Of a stretch of 64,000 nt of DNA, positions 1-11,069 are shown in pieces (the first letter of the stretch is position 1; each line of letters starts with the position of its first letter). Under the pieces are notes generated by a model. That model had not been told where the DNA came from, did not search any database, and was given only the letters and a program-made list of their open reading frames with translations. Source of the DNA: Rehmannia glutinosa (taxonomy: Eukaryota > Streptophyta > Magnoliopsida > Lamiales > Orobanchaceae). Made by a program: the position numbers and the translations under genes. The stretch covers positions 83,877,943 through 83,941,942 of the forward strand of contig CM071936.1 of NCBI GenBank assembly GCA_016081115.2. The letters run 5' to 3'.

Positions 1-1
1 A

Positions 2-645
2 TTAAAGCTATATTGGCACCAGGCATTTCTTCGGGCCAATTCCGAGCTAACCGGGGAACGTCACCGCACTCGCGAACTAGGAAACCTCCTGGCGAAGAGC
101 CAAGAGGTGAAGAATAGCCTTAATCTCCTTGCTAAGGATCACGAAAACACCATCCGCGCTCGCGAAGATCAAATTCAGTTGATCCAGGAACGCTTGGACA
201 ATACTCGCAAGAAAATGGAACGCGCCAGTGACGGTCGCACCAAGTGGGAGATGGACGCGTACATGTCGAGGGACACCATCGAACGCCTTGAAGAGACTAT
301 CATCAAACAAATGACGGTGATCAAGGACCTCACATAGTCTTTGTCTCAGCGGGATACCGCTTTGGAGACTGCTTTGGCAGCCAATGCACTAGCACTGCCA
401 CCACCCGAGGTGGAACCAGAGACCGACCTCAGGCGAACAATGAAGAGGATCCCGAGGAGGATCCCGCGGAAGCAGGGGAGCCCGAGGCATTTGAGGCCGC
501 CCCTCTTGGTGATGATCAAGCACTCGACGCGTGGCTTAAGTTCGTCGATTGGTCGGACACCGAGGCATTTCCCGAGCATAATCAAGTCCAGGTCATTGAT
601 GTGGATGATAGTGAGGACGACGGTGCAGTCACTGAGTATATAGAT
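2..645 (+). pseudogene. Extra ORF before gag (ORF0), coiled coil plus acidic tail, Tekay-A copy
   Basis: Not a recognised family. Seen: the frame is open from base 2 through 334, has one stop at 335-337, then continues from 341. It encodes a charged heptad-like helix (residues such as ERLDNTRKKMERA, then a conserved KWEMDAYMSRDTIERLEE stretch), a Pro-rich linker (LPPPEVEPE) and then, in the -1 frame from about 432, a Glu/Asp-rich tail ending near DDSEDDGAVTE. The same order and the same frame change occur in Tekay-B at 52135-52855. It lies between LTR/PBS and gag-pol in the element. The role is unknown; a coiled coil suggests oligomerisation, but that is inference. Confidence 0.6.
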
Positions 646-840
646 TTTATTTCCCGGATTGTACTTGATGATTGTACTGGATGTTTTTTCGTGTTCTGTT
701 GTATTTCCCGATTTCTTGTACTGTTGTTGTATGAACTTCATTTGGTGTACTCCAAATTTTACATTAATGGATATGCCTTTTCTCTTACTATTGACTGTAC
801 GTCTTGGTTATCATCTCCACCATGAAAGCAAGGAAGGCAA

Positions 841-2230
841 TCGCTAGAGGGGCACAAGGGTACTTGGCGTTTGATAGAGACACAAATTCACCAAGTACCC
901 ATAGTATCCGAATACACAGATGTATTTCCACAAGAACTCACCACTGTCCCTCCAGATAGGGAAGTCGAGTTCACCATCAAGGTATTACTGGGAATCGCCC
1001 CGATTGCTAGAACGCCGTATAGAATGGATCCTATTAAGTTGCAAGAGTTGAAGACTCAATTGAAAAAGTTGATGGATGTGGGATTTATCCGACCAAGTAC
1101 GTCTCCATGGGGAGCACTGGTACTTTTTGTCAAGAAGAAGGATGGCACATTAAGACTGTGTATAGATTCTCGCGGTCTTAATAGTGTGACCATCAAGAAC
1201 AAATATCCCCTCCCGAGGATATACGAGCTATTTGATCAACTTCACGGAGGGACGGTGTACTCGAAGTTTGATTTACAACAAGGATATTACCAACTGAAGA
1301 TCCATGAGGAAGACGTTTCCAAAACTGCATTTCAAACCAGATATGGACACAACGAGTTTGTAGTGATGCCTTTCGGTCTGACGAACGCACCATCAACATT
1401 TATGGATCTAATGCATCGAGTCTTTTGACCCTATTTGGATCAGTTCGTAGTGATATTTATTGATGACATACTCATATAGTCTAAGACTAGAGAAGAGCAC
1501 GAAAGTCATCTGAAAATCATTTTAGAGACACTACGAGAACATAAGCTATATGCCAAGTTCAGCAAGTGTGAATTTTGGCTTACTGAAGTCGCATTCTTGG
1601 GACACATAGTATCCGACAATGGGATCACAGTAGATCCATCAAAGGTACAAACAGTGGTTGAATGGAAACAACCCAAGTCAGTAACATAGATCAGGAGTTT
1701 CTTAGGACTAGCTGGATATTATCAAAGATTTATTAAGGATTTCTCGAAGATAGCCGGACCACTCACTCGACTAACCCAGAAGCAAGTCAAGTTTGAGTGG
1801 AATGACAAGTGCGAGGCTAGTTTCCAAGAACTGAAGAAACGACTTACTATAGCTATAGTCTTAGCCCTTCCGAGGGGAACAAAAATTTTTGTCGTCTACA
1901 ATGATGCATCTAAGTAAGGACTAGGAGCAATGCTCATGCAGGAAGGAAAGGTCATTGCTTATGCATCACGAAAGCTCAAGCCGTATGAGGCCAATTAGCC
2001 GACGCACGACTTGGAATTGGTAGCGATAGTATTCGCATTAAAGAAATGGAGGAACTATCTCTACGGGGCAACATTTACGGTCTTCACAGATCACCAGAGC
2101 TTAAAGTATCTATTCTCTGAGAAAGACCTCAATTTGAGGTAACGGAGATGGATGGAGTTAATTGAGACTATCACTTTGATATTCAATACCATCCCGGGAA
2201 AGCTAATGTAGTAGCTGACGCCTTGAGCAG
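841..2230 (+). pseudogene. Pol remnant: end of protease linker, reverse transcriptase, RNase H (Tekay-A)
   Basis: Reverse transcriptase and RNase H of a Ty3/gypsy polyprotein. Seen: open frame 871-1428 with the landmarks VSEYTDVFP, LRLCIDSRGLN, YSKFDLQQGYYQLKI and MPFGLTNAPSTFMDL. A stop follows at 1426-1428 where Tekay-B reads Arg. Further on are the catalytic-site block FIDDI (about 1457-1471), then LGHIVS-like and LAGYYQRFIKDFSK-like blocks and an RNase H segment ending in VVADALSRK near 2230. Stops after DDILI, at 1687-1689 (tag), 1915-1917 (taa) and 1996-1998 (tag), plus frame changes, make it non-functional. The canonical Tyr of LCIDYRGLN is Ser here. The junction with the upstream ORF skips gag. 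Confidence 0.85.
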
Positions 2231-2690
2231 AAAGACAAGTTTAGCCAGACTAATGATCCGAGAGTGGAAGTCATTAGAAGAATTGAGCAATTCGAAGGAA
2301 GGATTGATCAATCCGAAGGAAGGAGGCAAGTTGAGTCCAAGATATGTTGGACCTTACAAGATTTTGCAGAGTATTGGGAAGTTAGCCTACCGACTCGAGT
2401 TACCAGCACAATATGCGAGAATGCACGACGTGTTCCACGTATCGAGATTGAAGAAGTATCGACAAGATCTCGAGCATATCATCACTCGTGATACTCTTCC
2501 TCTGATGGAAAATTTATCCTACACTGAGAAGCCGATCCAGATTATCGACCAATGATCCGTCAGTTGCGTAAGAGAGAGATTTCGATGGTTAAAGTGGTGT
2601 GGCAGAACCATAACCGAGATGAAGCACAACGTGGGAAATGGAAGAAGACATGAGGAATCAATATCCAAAGCTATTTTGAAGAGAATTTGG
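2231..2690 (+). pseudogene. Integrase C-terminus and chromodomain-like tail (Tekay-A)
   Basis: Seen: directly after the RNase H end the frame jumps to the far end of integrase (KLSPRYVGPYKILQSIGKLAYRLELP, cited here as two conserved blocks: SPRYVGPYKIL and LAYRLELPAQYARMHDVFHV), open in 2223-2555. It is followed by VKVVWQNH, which is the chromodomain-like signature of Tekay/Del integrases. About 1.15 kb that encodes the zinc finger and DDE core in Tekay-B (roughly 56130-57270) is missing, with the junction around 2290-2310. The remaining end is broken by a stop at 2553-2555 and by frame changes after QNHNRDEA. No catalytic capacity remains. Confidence 0.8.
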
Positions 2691-2704
2691 GGACCAAATT
2701 TTTT

Positions 2705-2717
2705 AAGGTGGGGAGGA
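2705..2717 (+). other. Polypurine tract of Tekay-A
   Basis: AAGGTGGGGAGGA lies immediately before the LTR start (TGCGAAGC). This is where plus-strand DNA synthesis would be primed. Tekay-B has AAGGAAGGGAGGA at the same place. Confidence 0.75.
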
Positions 2718-5700
2718 TGCGAAGCCTTCAAATTTTTTTTATTCGAGCGTGTATTATATCACTTATCGTCTATGTACTATTTTTACTATTTTACCGCGTC
2801 ACTTTGATGGGTAAATATTATTAATAAATATATTTCATATTTAATTTCATTTTATTTATTACTTGTGATCATGATCATTTATTAATTTTATTTCACATTA
2901 ATGATCACTTGATTGATCATCATTATTATTTATGTGTTTATTAGCCACGTTAGAATTTTAAGAGACAATTTATTTTAGAGACTTATACCTTATAGAAATA
3001 AAAATTGGATTTAAAATAAGTGATCATGAGATTTATAAGTGATCAAGGAAATCACTATTTATTTTGGAGATTGATATTATTCATCTATTATCATCAATTT
3101 TAGGACAAAAAAAATATGAATACCACATTTAATCTTAATAGCGGACGACCATTTAGGATTTTCGGAGTAGAAATACCTTCCAATTCTTATACACATACAC
3201 CTTATTATATCTCTTGTGTATAATTACATCATTAATACAAACCTTATACACATTATCTTATACCCCAATTTTATATCATTAAATTTCCCAACATATTCTA
3301 TTCTTCCCAACATTCTCCTTATTCCTATCAATATTCCAATTTGACCCATACCTTTGACTACCAAATTGTCTCCATGCAAGAGACAATTTAGAAGACTTGA
3401 CACAAAACAAAAATTTCTCTTCCTTCCCCCCCAAAACTCATGACTATTAGGCCATTTCTGTGCCAAAAATTCATCTCATTTTAACACTAACACATTCAAG
3501 TCTTTCAACTTTTCTCCTCTTTCTCTCTAAAATTCCCCTACTTCTCTCTACACATTTCTTCTTGTTCTTCTTAACACTTAACAAAAATAACACAAGACTT
3601 CTTCTCTTATCCTTCATATATTTCAAAATTTTCTACTAACAAGGTAAGAAATTTCATCTTCAATCTATTTTTGATATCACCTAGCTCATCCCTTTTCACC
3701 TCTTAATTTAAGTTTGGATTTTGATTTTGAGGTCTACTTAGAAAACTTGGAAGATACTAAGAGCCTTACCATCATCTTGAAAGGGACTTCAAGACTTTGA
3801 AGAGAAATTGTTGGAATATTGGACTATAAGGTAAGAAATGAGATTTTTAGTACATTTTCTTCTTCTATTCTATTTTCCAAAATTTTGATACTCCATTTTC
3901 ATTTTTGGAGTTTTAGGGGTTGACCTGAAGAGTTGGTTTAAGAGTGAGCAAGGAGACCCATTTTTGAGACCTCTACTAGTCTCATTTTGCTCACTACACA
4001 AGGTAAGTGTGGTTTTACCAATTTTCTTCACCTCTTTCTTTTTCTCCTTAATTTTTAACCTCATAATCTAACTCTTAATTTTTGGTATTTTGTTTTGACT
4101 TAGGGGCTGACCTAAGTGACCTCTTTAATCCACTTGTGATTTATCCTTTTTATTTCACAACAATTTATTTTAAGGTGGGTGGAAAAATCTTTCCAACTTC
4201 TAGGTGTTTTTCCTTAAATATATGTAGTATTTTAATCTTGAGCACTTGAGTTATATATAACAAGTATTTCATGTTGATTTCATGTATCAAGTTGAATGTT
4301 TTTTCAAGTATGGCTCAAAAATGATATTTATTGAAAAATAGGTGCATGCATGTACACTTTATTATTGTATTTGATGAATTCTTGTATAAAATGGACATGC
4401 ATGTTTATGATCCTTGAAATCCATGTTTTGTATGACTTATAACCTGGACAAGTCGAGCATAATTGATTAAATTTCAATTTTTGGACTTAAAATGCGAAAA
4501 ATGGAAAGTTGGTGGACTTAATTGCAAGAAAATAAAACTTAAGGGACGCCTCTGTAATTTTCGAGTTTTGGGACTGTACTCAGATTCAAAACTGATGTTT
4601 GAACATTTTAATAAATTTTTAAGAGTTTTAAGATAAATAAAATCAATCTCTAAAAGCCCAAGGACTAGATTGTAAAATTTTAGAAGTTTGAGGGCTACAT
4701 TGTAATTTTCGAAACTGTACCAGCTACTTATTTTAAAATTTGAAATTTTAACTCTTAAGGGACTGGAAATAACATATATTAAGTGTATTCCAAAAATCCA
4801 AGTGTTTAGAGATTGGAAAGTAATTTTATAAAAATTGAGGGACCAAATTGTAAAAGATTAAACTCGAGGACCCAAATGAAATTTCCGGGACTTATACAGT
4901 CCATGTACCTAGAAATACTAATTTAACTATAACGTAATGATATTTTGGACCCAAGGTTCAAATTTCATAATAATTGGACCCCTAAAAGCCTTAAAGGCAA
5001 TTATTTTACAATGGGACGAAAATGCGATTTTCAAATGTTAAAGGACCTACACTTATTTCTTTTTAAAACTGTTTTCGTCCCAATATACCACTGACCTTAG
5101 GGACATTTTACAACTGGAATCACATTAAAAGCCCTTCCGGTTTGTGAGTTCCGATTTTTTCAAACTTAGGGCCCGAAATGACAATATTAACTAATTTGGG
5201 GCCAATGTGAGAATTTTGTAAAACCTCGACCTCAAAGCTTGAAAAACCTGAATCTCTGAACAATTTAGAGAATTTAGGAACAAACCTCATAATATTTCAA
5301 GGTCGGGACATTTAATTATTTAATTTTTAACCCCAAAAGTATAGATTTTTACAAAACGGGGCTAATCGTAAATTTTCTTTTTAGCAAGGACTTAACTCAA
5401 ATTATTTTGTTCTTTAAAATAGCCCTGGACCCTCTAACTTTAATAACTAATTAAAATATTTTATTTTCTCAAAAATTCCTTGACTTATCGGATCGTCTTG
5501 ACCGACTAATACGCAATCGCGGGGCGACTTCCTCGTCTTGCGATTTCGAATCTATAACGGGACTTATGTCCTACCTAATCCTTCAAGATATTGAAGATTA
5601 CTTATCCTCTCGATAATCATCTTCATCAAAATAACTCCACCAATGCCATAATTACCACACGTGATTTTTAAAACTTTCTTGAACTGCTTCCCTGAATCAA

Positions 5701-6869
5701 TAATACTCGACTGCCTGGTTTACTTCCTGAACTTGTAATTATTATTTTTCCTGCCTGAGTCAACTTGGTGTGTCGAGCTCACAGTCCGAATGGAAACGTC
5801 GGGGATGGAACCGGGCAGCTCGGCTGTTATTCCACTTTCTGGCCCCACCGTCCTAATCCCGCAGCTGAGGGACGGAGTTTGTCCAAGGGTAGCGGGTCGT
5901 AATACTTAAGGTGTAATCATGATTATGACAATCCGGGCCTAGCTAGCTCTACTGTGGATTTGTCTTTGCCTATGGAGCGATAAGGTGACAGGTCTTAGAC
6001 CATCTTGCTCAGGGAGTTACAAGGAAGAACGAAGGAATCGTTGTCTGATCCACACGATTCTGGAGTTAGTCGGACCCGTTTGGTTGGCGCTAGAAAACCG
6101 TATGCAATCGCTACTTGTATTGCATTGGTTGGCGCTACAAATCCGTACGCAACCATTACTTGTCTTGCATAGGATTGGCGTTACATCCCGTACGCAATCC
6201 TACCGGTCTTGCCTGAATCACATAGTTCTTGTGTGACCACGAACTGTTTCTAAAACTGTATAAGTATATTACTTAAATATATTTATCACGACGCTTGTGG
6301 ACTGTGTGTGAAGTCACGCATCATAACTCATGCATTTTTCATACAACAATATTCTTGCATTAACTATATGTTGCCACAGTTGCACACGATCACCCCATCC
6401 ACTGAGATTTTTGTCTCATCCCCTCCTGTTTTCTAACAACTAGATGGGGACTATCTTTGAAGATGCCGACCGCCACCATTGCATCGATTACCCATGCTCC
6501 GCCTGTCGAACTTGCACCTTTTTACTGTTGATTGTACTTATTTCATGTACTTCAGCCAATGTTGGACTCCCATTTATTATGCTCATCTTTTCTCTCTTTG
6601 ACTGTAACTTAAGGGCGTAGGACCCTTTGTGATTAAGCTTGGATGTTGTGTACTTTATTTTAGTTTTGTCTTTGTAAGTTTAATTAAATATTTCGATGGG
6701 TTGTATTTGGATATTTGCTAGACTTTAAGTTGTATTTCGTACTTGTATTTTAATTCCGCTGCTACTTGACTCTGTTTCACTTGGGGTTATTGTATCATTT
6801 GTCTAGACTGTTGGGTTTAATTCTGTTTAAGTTTTTGTATCGTCGTCGCGTCCCATCTGGGGCGTGACA
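2718..6869 (+). repeat. 3' LTR of Tekay-A (about 4.15 kb)
   Basis: It starts with TGCGAAGCC after the purine tract and ends GGGGCGTGACA at 6869. It matches the LTRs of Tekay-B along its whole length (for instance CTTATCGTCTATGTACTA near the start and CGTCGTCGCGTCCC near the end). It contains a CT-rich leader-like stretch (3530-3640), three AG|GTAAG motifs (3643, 3831, 4003), a long block with the recurring phrase GGACCAAATTGTAAAA-like (4500-5450), a 45-bp tandem repeat (6080-6203) and no convincing gene. Open frames inside it (for example 5985-6236) are not conserved coding regions. Confidence 0.88.
6080..6203 (+). repeat. 45-bp tandem repeat in Tekay-A LTR, about 2.8 units
   Basis: Units share the core TTGGCGCTACAAATCCGTAC followed by GCAA. 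The same array is present in both Tekay-B LTRs (51037-51163 and 61171-61297), so it belongs to the LTR family rather than being a local expansion. Confidence 0.85.
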
Positions 6870-7406
6870 ATGTTTCAACGTATTGGACTGCTTTGTCATC
6901 ACATCTTCTCGCTACTAAAGGAAGTCGACAAAATTCTAGCCAAATATATTCTCAAAATATGGATGAAAAAAGCATCCATGCTACCATATCAAAACAACGA
7001 TTCATTGAACAACTTCGAATCAGAGATGCAGTGTGATACAACGCTGCAACAGATTTGCTCTGACATTCACTGTTGTATTATTCTAGCAAAAAACAACAAG
7101 TCCAAGATTGAAGCATTGTCAAAGATCATAAAAGACCATAAAGAAATATTACTGATGGATCAACATACATATTCCAGTTTGGTCAACAAGCAATCATTGA
7201 TCGAAGGCTTCGTCGGGAACATATCCCAGCTAGGCGTTGTAGTGTTGCCACCAACACAGGCCAAAAATAAAGAGAGCGACAGTCGAGTCAAGAGCCGACT
7301 TTAGAGTCAGAAAGAGAAAGCAATCAAGACAGGGCATAAATTGAAGATACATTGTCGGAAATGTGGAGAAATAGGTTCGCACAATAGCAGAACATGCGAC
7401 AAGTAA
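6870..7406 (+). pseudogene. C-terminal fragment of FAR1-related / MULE transposase
   Basis: MULE transposases and the host FAR1/FRS factors derived from them end in a SWIM zinc finger followed by a Cys-rich tail. Seen: the fragment opens with MFQRIGLLCHHIF, the second half of a SWIM finger (Cys-x-His). It continues with KYILKIWMKKAS, typical of the region after SWIM, and ends with CRKCGEIGSHNSRTCDK, a zinc-knuckle-like tail. There is one in-frame stop at 7302-7304, and the natural stop is at 7404-7406. The first half of the finger and everything upstream is cut off exactly at the end of the Tekay-A LTR (6869). It could be a host FRS gene instead, but the neighbouring Ulp1-like gene favours a MULE. 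Confidence 0.72.
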
Positions 7407-8158
7407 AATTTAGTTTTTTTGTGTGTTGAAGCTATACTCTTATTGACAATATTTTTAAATTTGTGTTGAAGCTTATTAATGTATATGATATTGCTTATTT
7501 ATGCTTATATTACCACTTAATATTTATGCTTATTTAAATTTTTTTATTTATTTGTTTGATACCATTTTAAAAATAATTCTTAATAAATGAAAAAAGCATG
7601 TGCCCTGTAATATGTTGTAACTGCCTAATTATTTTGTTAATACCGCTTATTCACATATTACAAATTGCCTATGCGTGGTTATTGTAATGCTTGTTACTAT
7701 TATTTACTTTGCTTATTTGTCATTGCTGTATATGCTTTTCGAGCAAATAAAAAAACATGAACATAATTGCTAGCAGTACAAAAAATCGTGAACATAATTG
7801 CTTACAAAGCAATTGAATTCTACTTACAAAGCATTTGAATTCTGCTAATTGTATAAAATACCATGAAATAAATTGCTTACAAAGCAATTGAATTCTGCTT
7901 ACAAAGTAATTGAATTATGTTTACAAAAGCAATTGAATTCTGCTTACATCATCTAAAAACCATGAAATAAAATACAACACTAATTTGAAAACATTTCCTA
8001 TATCAACTACGCATGTACGTCACAACCAACCATATTCAAAAATGGCTATAAAATACTAAAATATTCAACATTTTAATCAAAAGTATGAAACAACAATGTT
8101 TTGTTGCGATCCTAACTCATTTTAGCAAACTCCTTCGCCCATCCCAAAACCGACTCCT
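7407..8158. other. AT-rich spacer between transposase and Ulp1-like gene
   Basis: No gene seen. It holds a short tandem array (next entry) and AT-rich DNA with several TTTATGCTTA-like words. It probably contains the 3' ends of the two convergent genes. Confidence 0.5.
7797..7950 (+). repeat. 22-bp tandem repeat, about 5 imperfect units
   Basis: Units resemble GCTTACAAAGCAATTGAATT followed by CT. Two blocks are separated by about 30 bp of unrelated sequence. It lies between the convergent MULE genes. Confidence 0.75.
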
Positions 8159-8848
8159 TTACTCGTTCATTGCATCTAAACATATTGCAACTGTATATTT
8201 CCTTCGCATCATCAATAATTGCGCCTCGTAGTTTTTCTGAAGCCCACTATCCCAATTTTTGGTTCCACCTCCCATATATGTCTCCATGTGGCGCATAGCG
8301 AAAATAGCGCAATCAATTTTGTTATCCTTGTCCATCCAAAGCATTCACAGACGGGAAGCTGACGAATTCTGAATCACCCGAGCAATTGCTGAAGAACCCT
8401 TCGCCAGTAGATATTGCGAAAAAACTTGCCGCTGCAAAACAAAAACCATAACTGTGTGAATCACTGAAAATAAACATTGAATATATATATGCAATCATGC
8501 ATCAAACATATACTTACCAATTTTTCTGGAATACCATCGTATTTGAGAGTTTTGTTGCCGCCAATTGACGAGTTGTCTAAGACATGGTAGACCTTCCTTG
8601 TAACGTCAAAGCATACAATGAAAAAGTGATCACTCTTGAAGATTGGGAAGAAGAACTACACCATGGAAAAAAAAATTATGAGTCATGAATAAAAAAAAAC
8701 TTAAGCTTTACCATATTACACATACTAACTGGATCTCCTCAATCTTGCTCGCACATCAATCACTAAATTCGACGTCGAAGCTCTCGCTGAATCTCTTATG
8801 AATTTCACTCGTTTTCGATGCTTTGCTGGGCATTACAATTGTGAAGGT
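8159..8848 (-). pseudogene. Ulp1-like C48 cysteine protease, C-terminal exons
   Basis: Ulp1-type proteases cut SUMO-like modifiers; copies carried by plant MULEs have an unknown role in transposition. Read on the minus strand, the exons are about 8848-8730 (after acceptor TTCTTGCAG), 8655-8518 (after GTGTAG, before donor GTAAGT) and 8431-8159 (after TTTTGCAG). The exon at 8655-8518 has the catalytic His context SDHFFIVCFD and Asp context VYHVLDNS. The last exon has the catalytic Cys context KIDCAIFAMRHMETYMGG and ends at a stop at 8159-8161. Family members usually read DCG/DCA at the Cys, so the catalytic triad residues appear retained. A stop in the last exon just before MLWMDKDN and one near FSD in the first mark decay. 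The upstream part continues beyond Athila-A at 30255-31228. Confidence 0.72.
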
Positions 8849-9415
8849 CTGCAAGAAATAACACAAACATAAGCAAAACTTATACCATGTGAAAGCAACA
8901 TTTATACCTGTAATAAGCATTAGTCATAGCAGTTCAAGCTAATTACCCCTTTTATTTTCTAGCATAATATACAACATGCATAAGCATAATGCAAACCATA
9001 GATAAGCATAATTATCAAACAAAAAAGCAATTAACAAAACATCAAATAAACAATCCCCAGACTTAAGAAAAAACATGACAATACTAATATAAAACACATA
9101 TACGCATAATATAAATCATTAATAAGCATAATTATCAACAACATTAAGTAGTTGAAACCTCATCAGCAAATCCCCCGAGACATAGAAAAAAACATGGCAG
9201 TCCTACAAAACAAATATATCCTAACACCCTAATGTGTCAAATAAGCACTATTCCACCCATTGGCAAGCAATATAAAGATCAATCATAAGCATAAGCATAG
9301 ATACTAACTACAAAATAATATATCCCAACAACCTCGTATATAAAAAATAATCTACAAAAATTACAGAAAAAAACATATAGTGGGATATGTCGTGGCGAAA
9401 AATCTACGCCATAAA
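8849..9415. repeat. Intron-like, repeat-bearing part of Ulp1 gene left of Athila-A
   Basis: The stretch 9040-9400 contains copies of a dispersed motif (CCCAGACTTA, AAAAAACATG, CATAAGCATAATTATCAACAAC) that recurs at 31475-32180 on the other side of Athila-A. The last ~50 bases (9370-9415, minus strand) continue the Ulp1 exon interrupted at 30255. Target duplication CTACC is at 9416-9420. Confidence 0.6.
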
Positions 9416-9420
9416 CTACC

Positions 9421-10943
9421 TGTTAAGTTGGTTTTTATACCAATGTATTGAATATTCTAGACTAGGATTTTGCTGCGTTTTCGAGTATTTTAGTGTTGTT
9501 TGAGTCGAGTTCGTGTCATTTGTTGTCGTTTGAGAGTCAGGACTGGACTTGGTAGCCAAAGTTGAGCAAAAACGGTGAAAAACGTATTTGGAAGGTGAAA
9601 AGCGCATTTTAGAAGTTGAAAAAATGGAAAAATATCGAGCAAGACGGAGCGCCAGAGCCCCCGCGCCGCAGCGCGAGGGCTGAAAATGGTACAGGGGCTG
9701 AAGAGTGGTGGGCACTGCAATGCCCAGAACCAAGGGCTGCAGCGCCCGGATGATAGCAGCATGGCATGGAACAGAGCAGGGCGCGCTGCAGCACGCGATG
9801 AAGGACGACAAGCGCAAAGAAGAGCACAAGTAGCAACAATTGGCGCTACAAAGAATAACATACTTGGCGCGGCTGCGGCAGCGACCAATGCGAGCGATGA
9901 GGAAAGTTTTAAGCGCGCACCCACACGGTAGCGCGGTATCAAAATCTTTGCGGCGCGACGATGACCTGAAGTTGGGCTTATTATTTTTGGGCCTTTTTGG
10001 ACGGATTTTTGAGGGTTTCAAGCCTATAAATAGAAGAAGTGACGTACAAACAAGGTGTCGGACATTATTTTGAACACAATGCAAGGCAAGAGACACAGAG
10101 CTAGGGTTCGGGACGACAATTGGAGGCGCTTCTTGTCTGGACACAGAGAGAATTCCTTCTCTTTTCTTCTCAATTCTTTCTTTGCTTTTCTTTGTCGATT
10201 TTTGAGATGTATAATTATTTCTTCATGAATTTTTGTACATCCAATATGAGCTAAACCCATTTTTCTAGGGGATTGATGTAACTAACGTTTGAACCTATGC
10301 TTTGATTTCCAGTTTATGAAATTCGCATGTTATTTAATCTATTTGTGCTATTTGATTTGATTGCATCTGGATTATCTGATCAATAATTTAGATTGTTTGG
10401 CGTGTTTGATTTGACGCTCGAGAGAGGTAATTGAACGCCTGACCATAGAATAGCACAACCTAGGGTTTCATAGAATCGAGAGATTTATGAATCTTTTGAA
10501 GCCTGTGATAGAATACCCATTGAGCGTATTAGGGTTTAATTTATGATTTTTATAGCGATATTGAAATAAGAAATTGGAACCTAGAATCACTTGGTACTCG
10601 AGAGAGGAAGTGATAAACGATAGAAATATGGGCTTATAGATTGATAACTTGTGATTAATAATCTGGATTGAAAACATAGGGGATAACTAGGTGAAATCAA
10701 CCCTCTAGAATTCATCTTTTAAGTGTTTGATTAATTGTCTGAACCAATTATTTGCTTATTTTTAGTTTTATTTTTAGTTTAAAAACAATTCATCTTTTTT
10801 TGATTTCTAGATAGAGTTAAACTATTTTAATTATAGTACTTAGTATAAAATTCGATAACAATCCCTGTGGAGACGATAACCCTACTTTCAAAACCAATAC
10901 TAAAACTTGACACAGTACGCTTGCGGTAAGAATTTCGCGATTA
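9421..10943 (+). repeat. 5' LTR of Athila-A
   Basis: It starts TGTTAAGTTGGTTTTTATAC and ends TTTCGCGATTA, where the 3' copy has TTTCGCGATCA (canonical CA end). It pairs with 28741-30254. A GC-rich block (9640-9950), full of GCGC, contrasts with the AT-rich rest and creates long antisense open frames without protein similarity. A TATA-like TATAAATAGAAG at 10025-10036 could serve as promoter (the 3' LTR has the same at about 29335-29346). Confidence 0.92.
10025..10036 (+). promoter_or_regulatory. Candidate TATA box of Athila-A 5' LTR
   Basis: CCTATAAATAGAAG lies about 900 bp before the LTR end and is preserved in the 3' LTR, a typical plant TATA context. The role as promoter is inferred. Confidence 0.45.
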
Positions 10944-10949
10944 AGTTTT

Positions 10950-10967
10950 TGGCGCCATTGCCGGGGA
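10950..10967 (+). other. Primer-binding site (Asp-tRNA type) of Athila-A
   Basis: TGGCGCCATTGCCGGGGA lies 6 bases after the 5' LTR. It differs by one base (A for G) from the Athila consensus as present in Athila-B (45919-45936). Confidence 0.85.
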
Positions 10968-11069
10968 TTGTTTTATCCTATTTTAAACTAATACTATTAC
11001 CAAGTAGTTTTAATACTAATCTAGACTAGTTTAGGAATTATAATTTCATTTTTCTCATTTGACTTGTCT

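Larger units (their letters stand above)
1..6869 (+). mobile_element. Tekay-A: Ty3/gypsy chromovirus, deletion derivative, 5' end outside window
   Basis: Seen: a coiled-coil ORF, a reverse transcriptase-RNase H block, a chromodomain-like tail, a purine tract and a 4.15-kb LTR, all on the plus strand and collinear with Tekay-B (35843-61959). Relative to Tekay-B two internal blocks are missing: gag plus most of protease (junction near 800-845) and the integrase core (junction near 2290-2310). The LTR ends in TGACA at 6869 and the next base is inside a MULE transposase reading frame, so this element is an insertion into that gene. The chromodomain-like tail and the PPT-LTR arrangement follow the Del/Tekay group of plant chromoviruses. 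It cannot be autonomous as it stands. Confidence 0.88.

Noticed and set aside
7797..7950. CRISPR-like array of short repeats
   Set aside because: Units are contiguous and imperfect without unique spacers; this is a tandem repeat in a plant genome. No CRISPR array exists in the window.
9416..10144. Long minus-strand open frame (242 codons) in the Athila-A 5' LTR
   Set aside because: It lies in the GC-rich part of an LTR, has no recognisable protein, is antisense to the element, and its partner in the 3' LTR is broken and differs in length; composition alone explains it.
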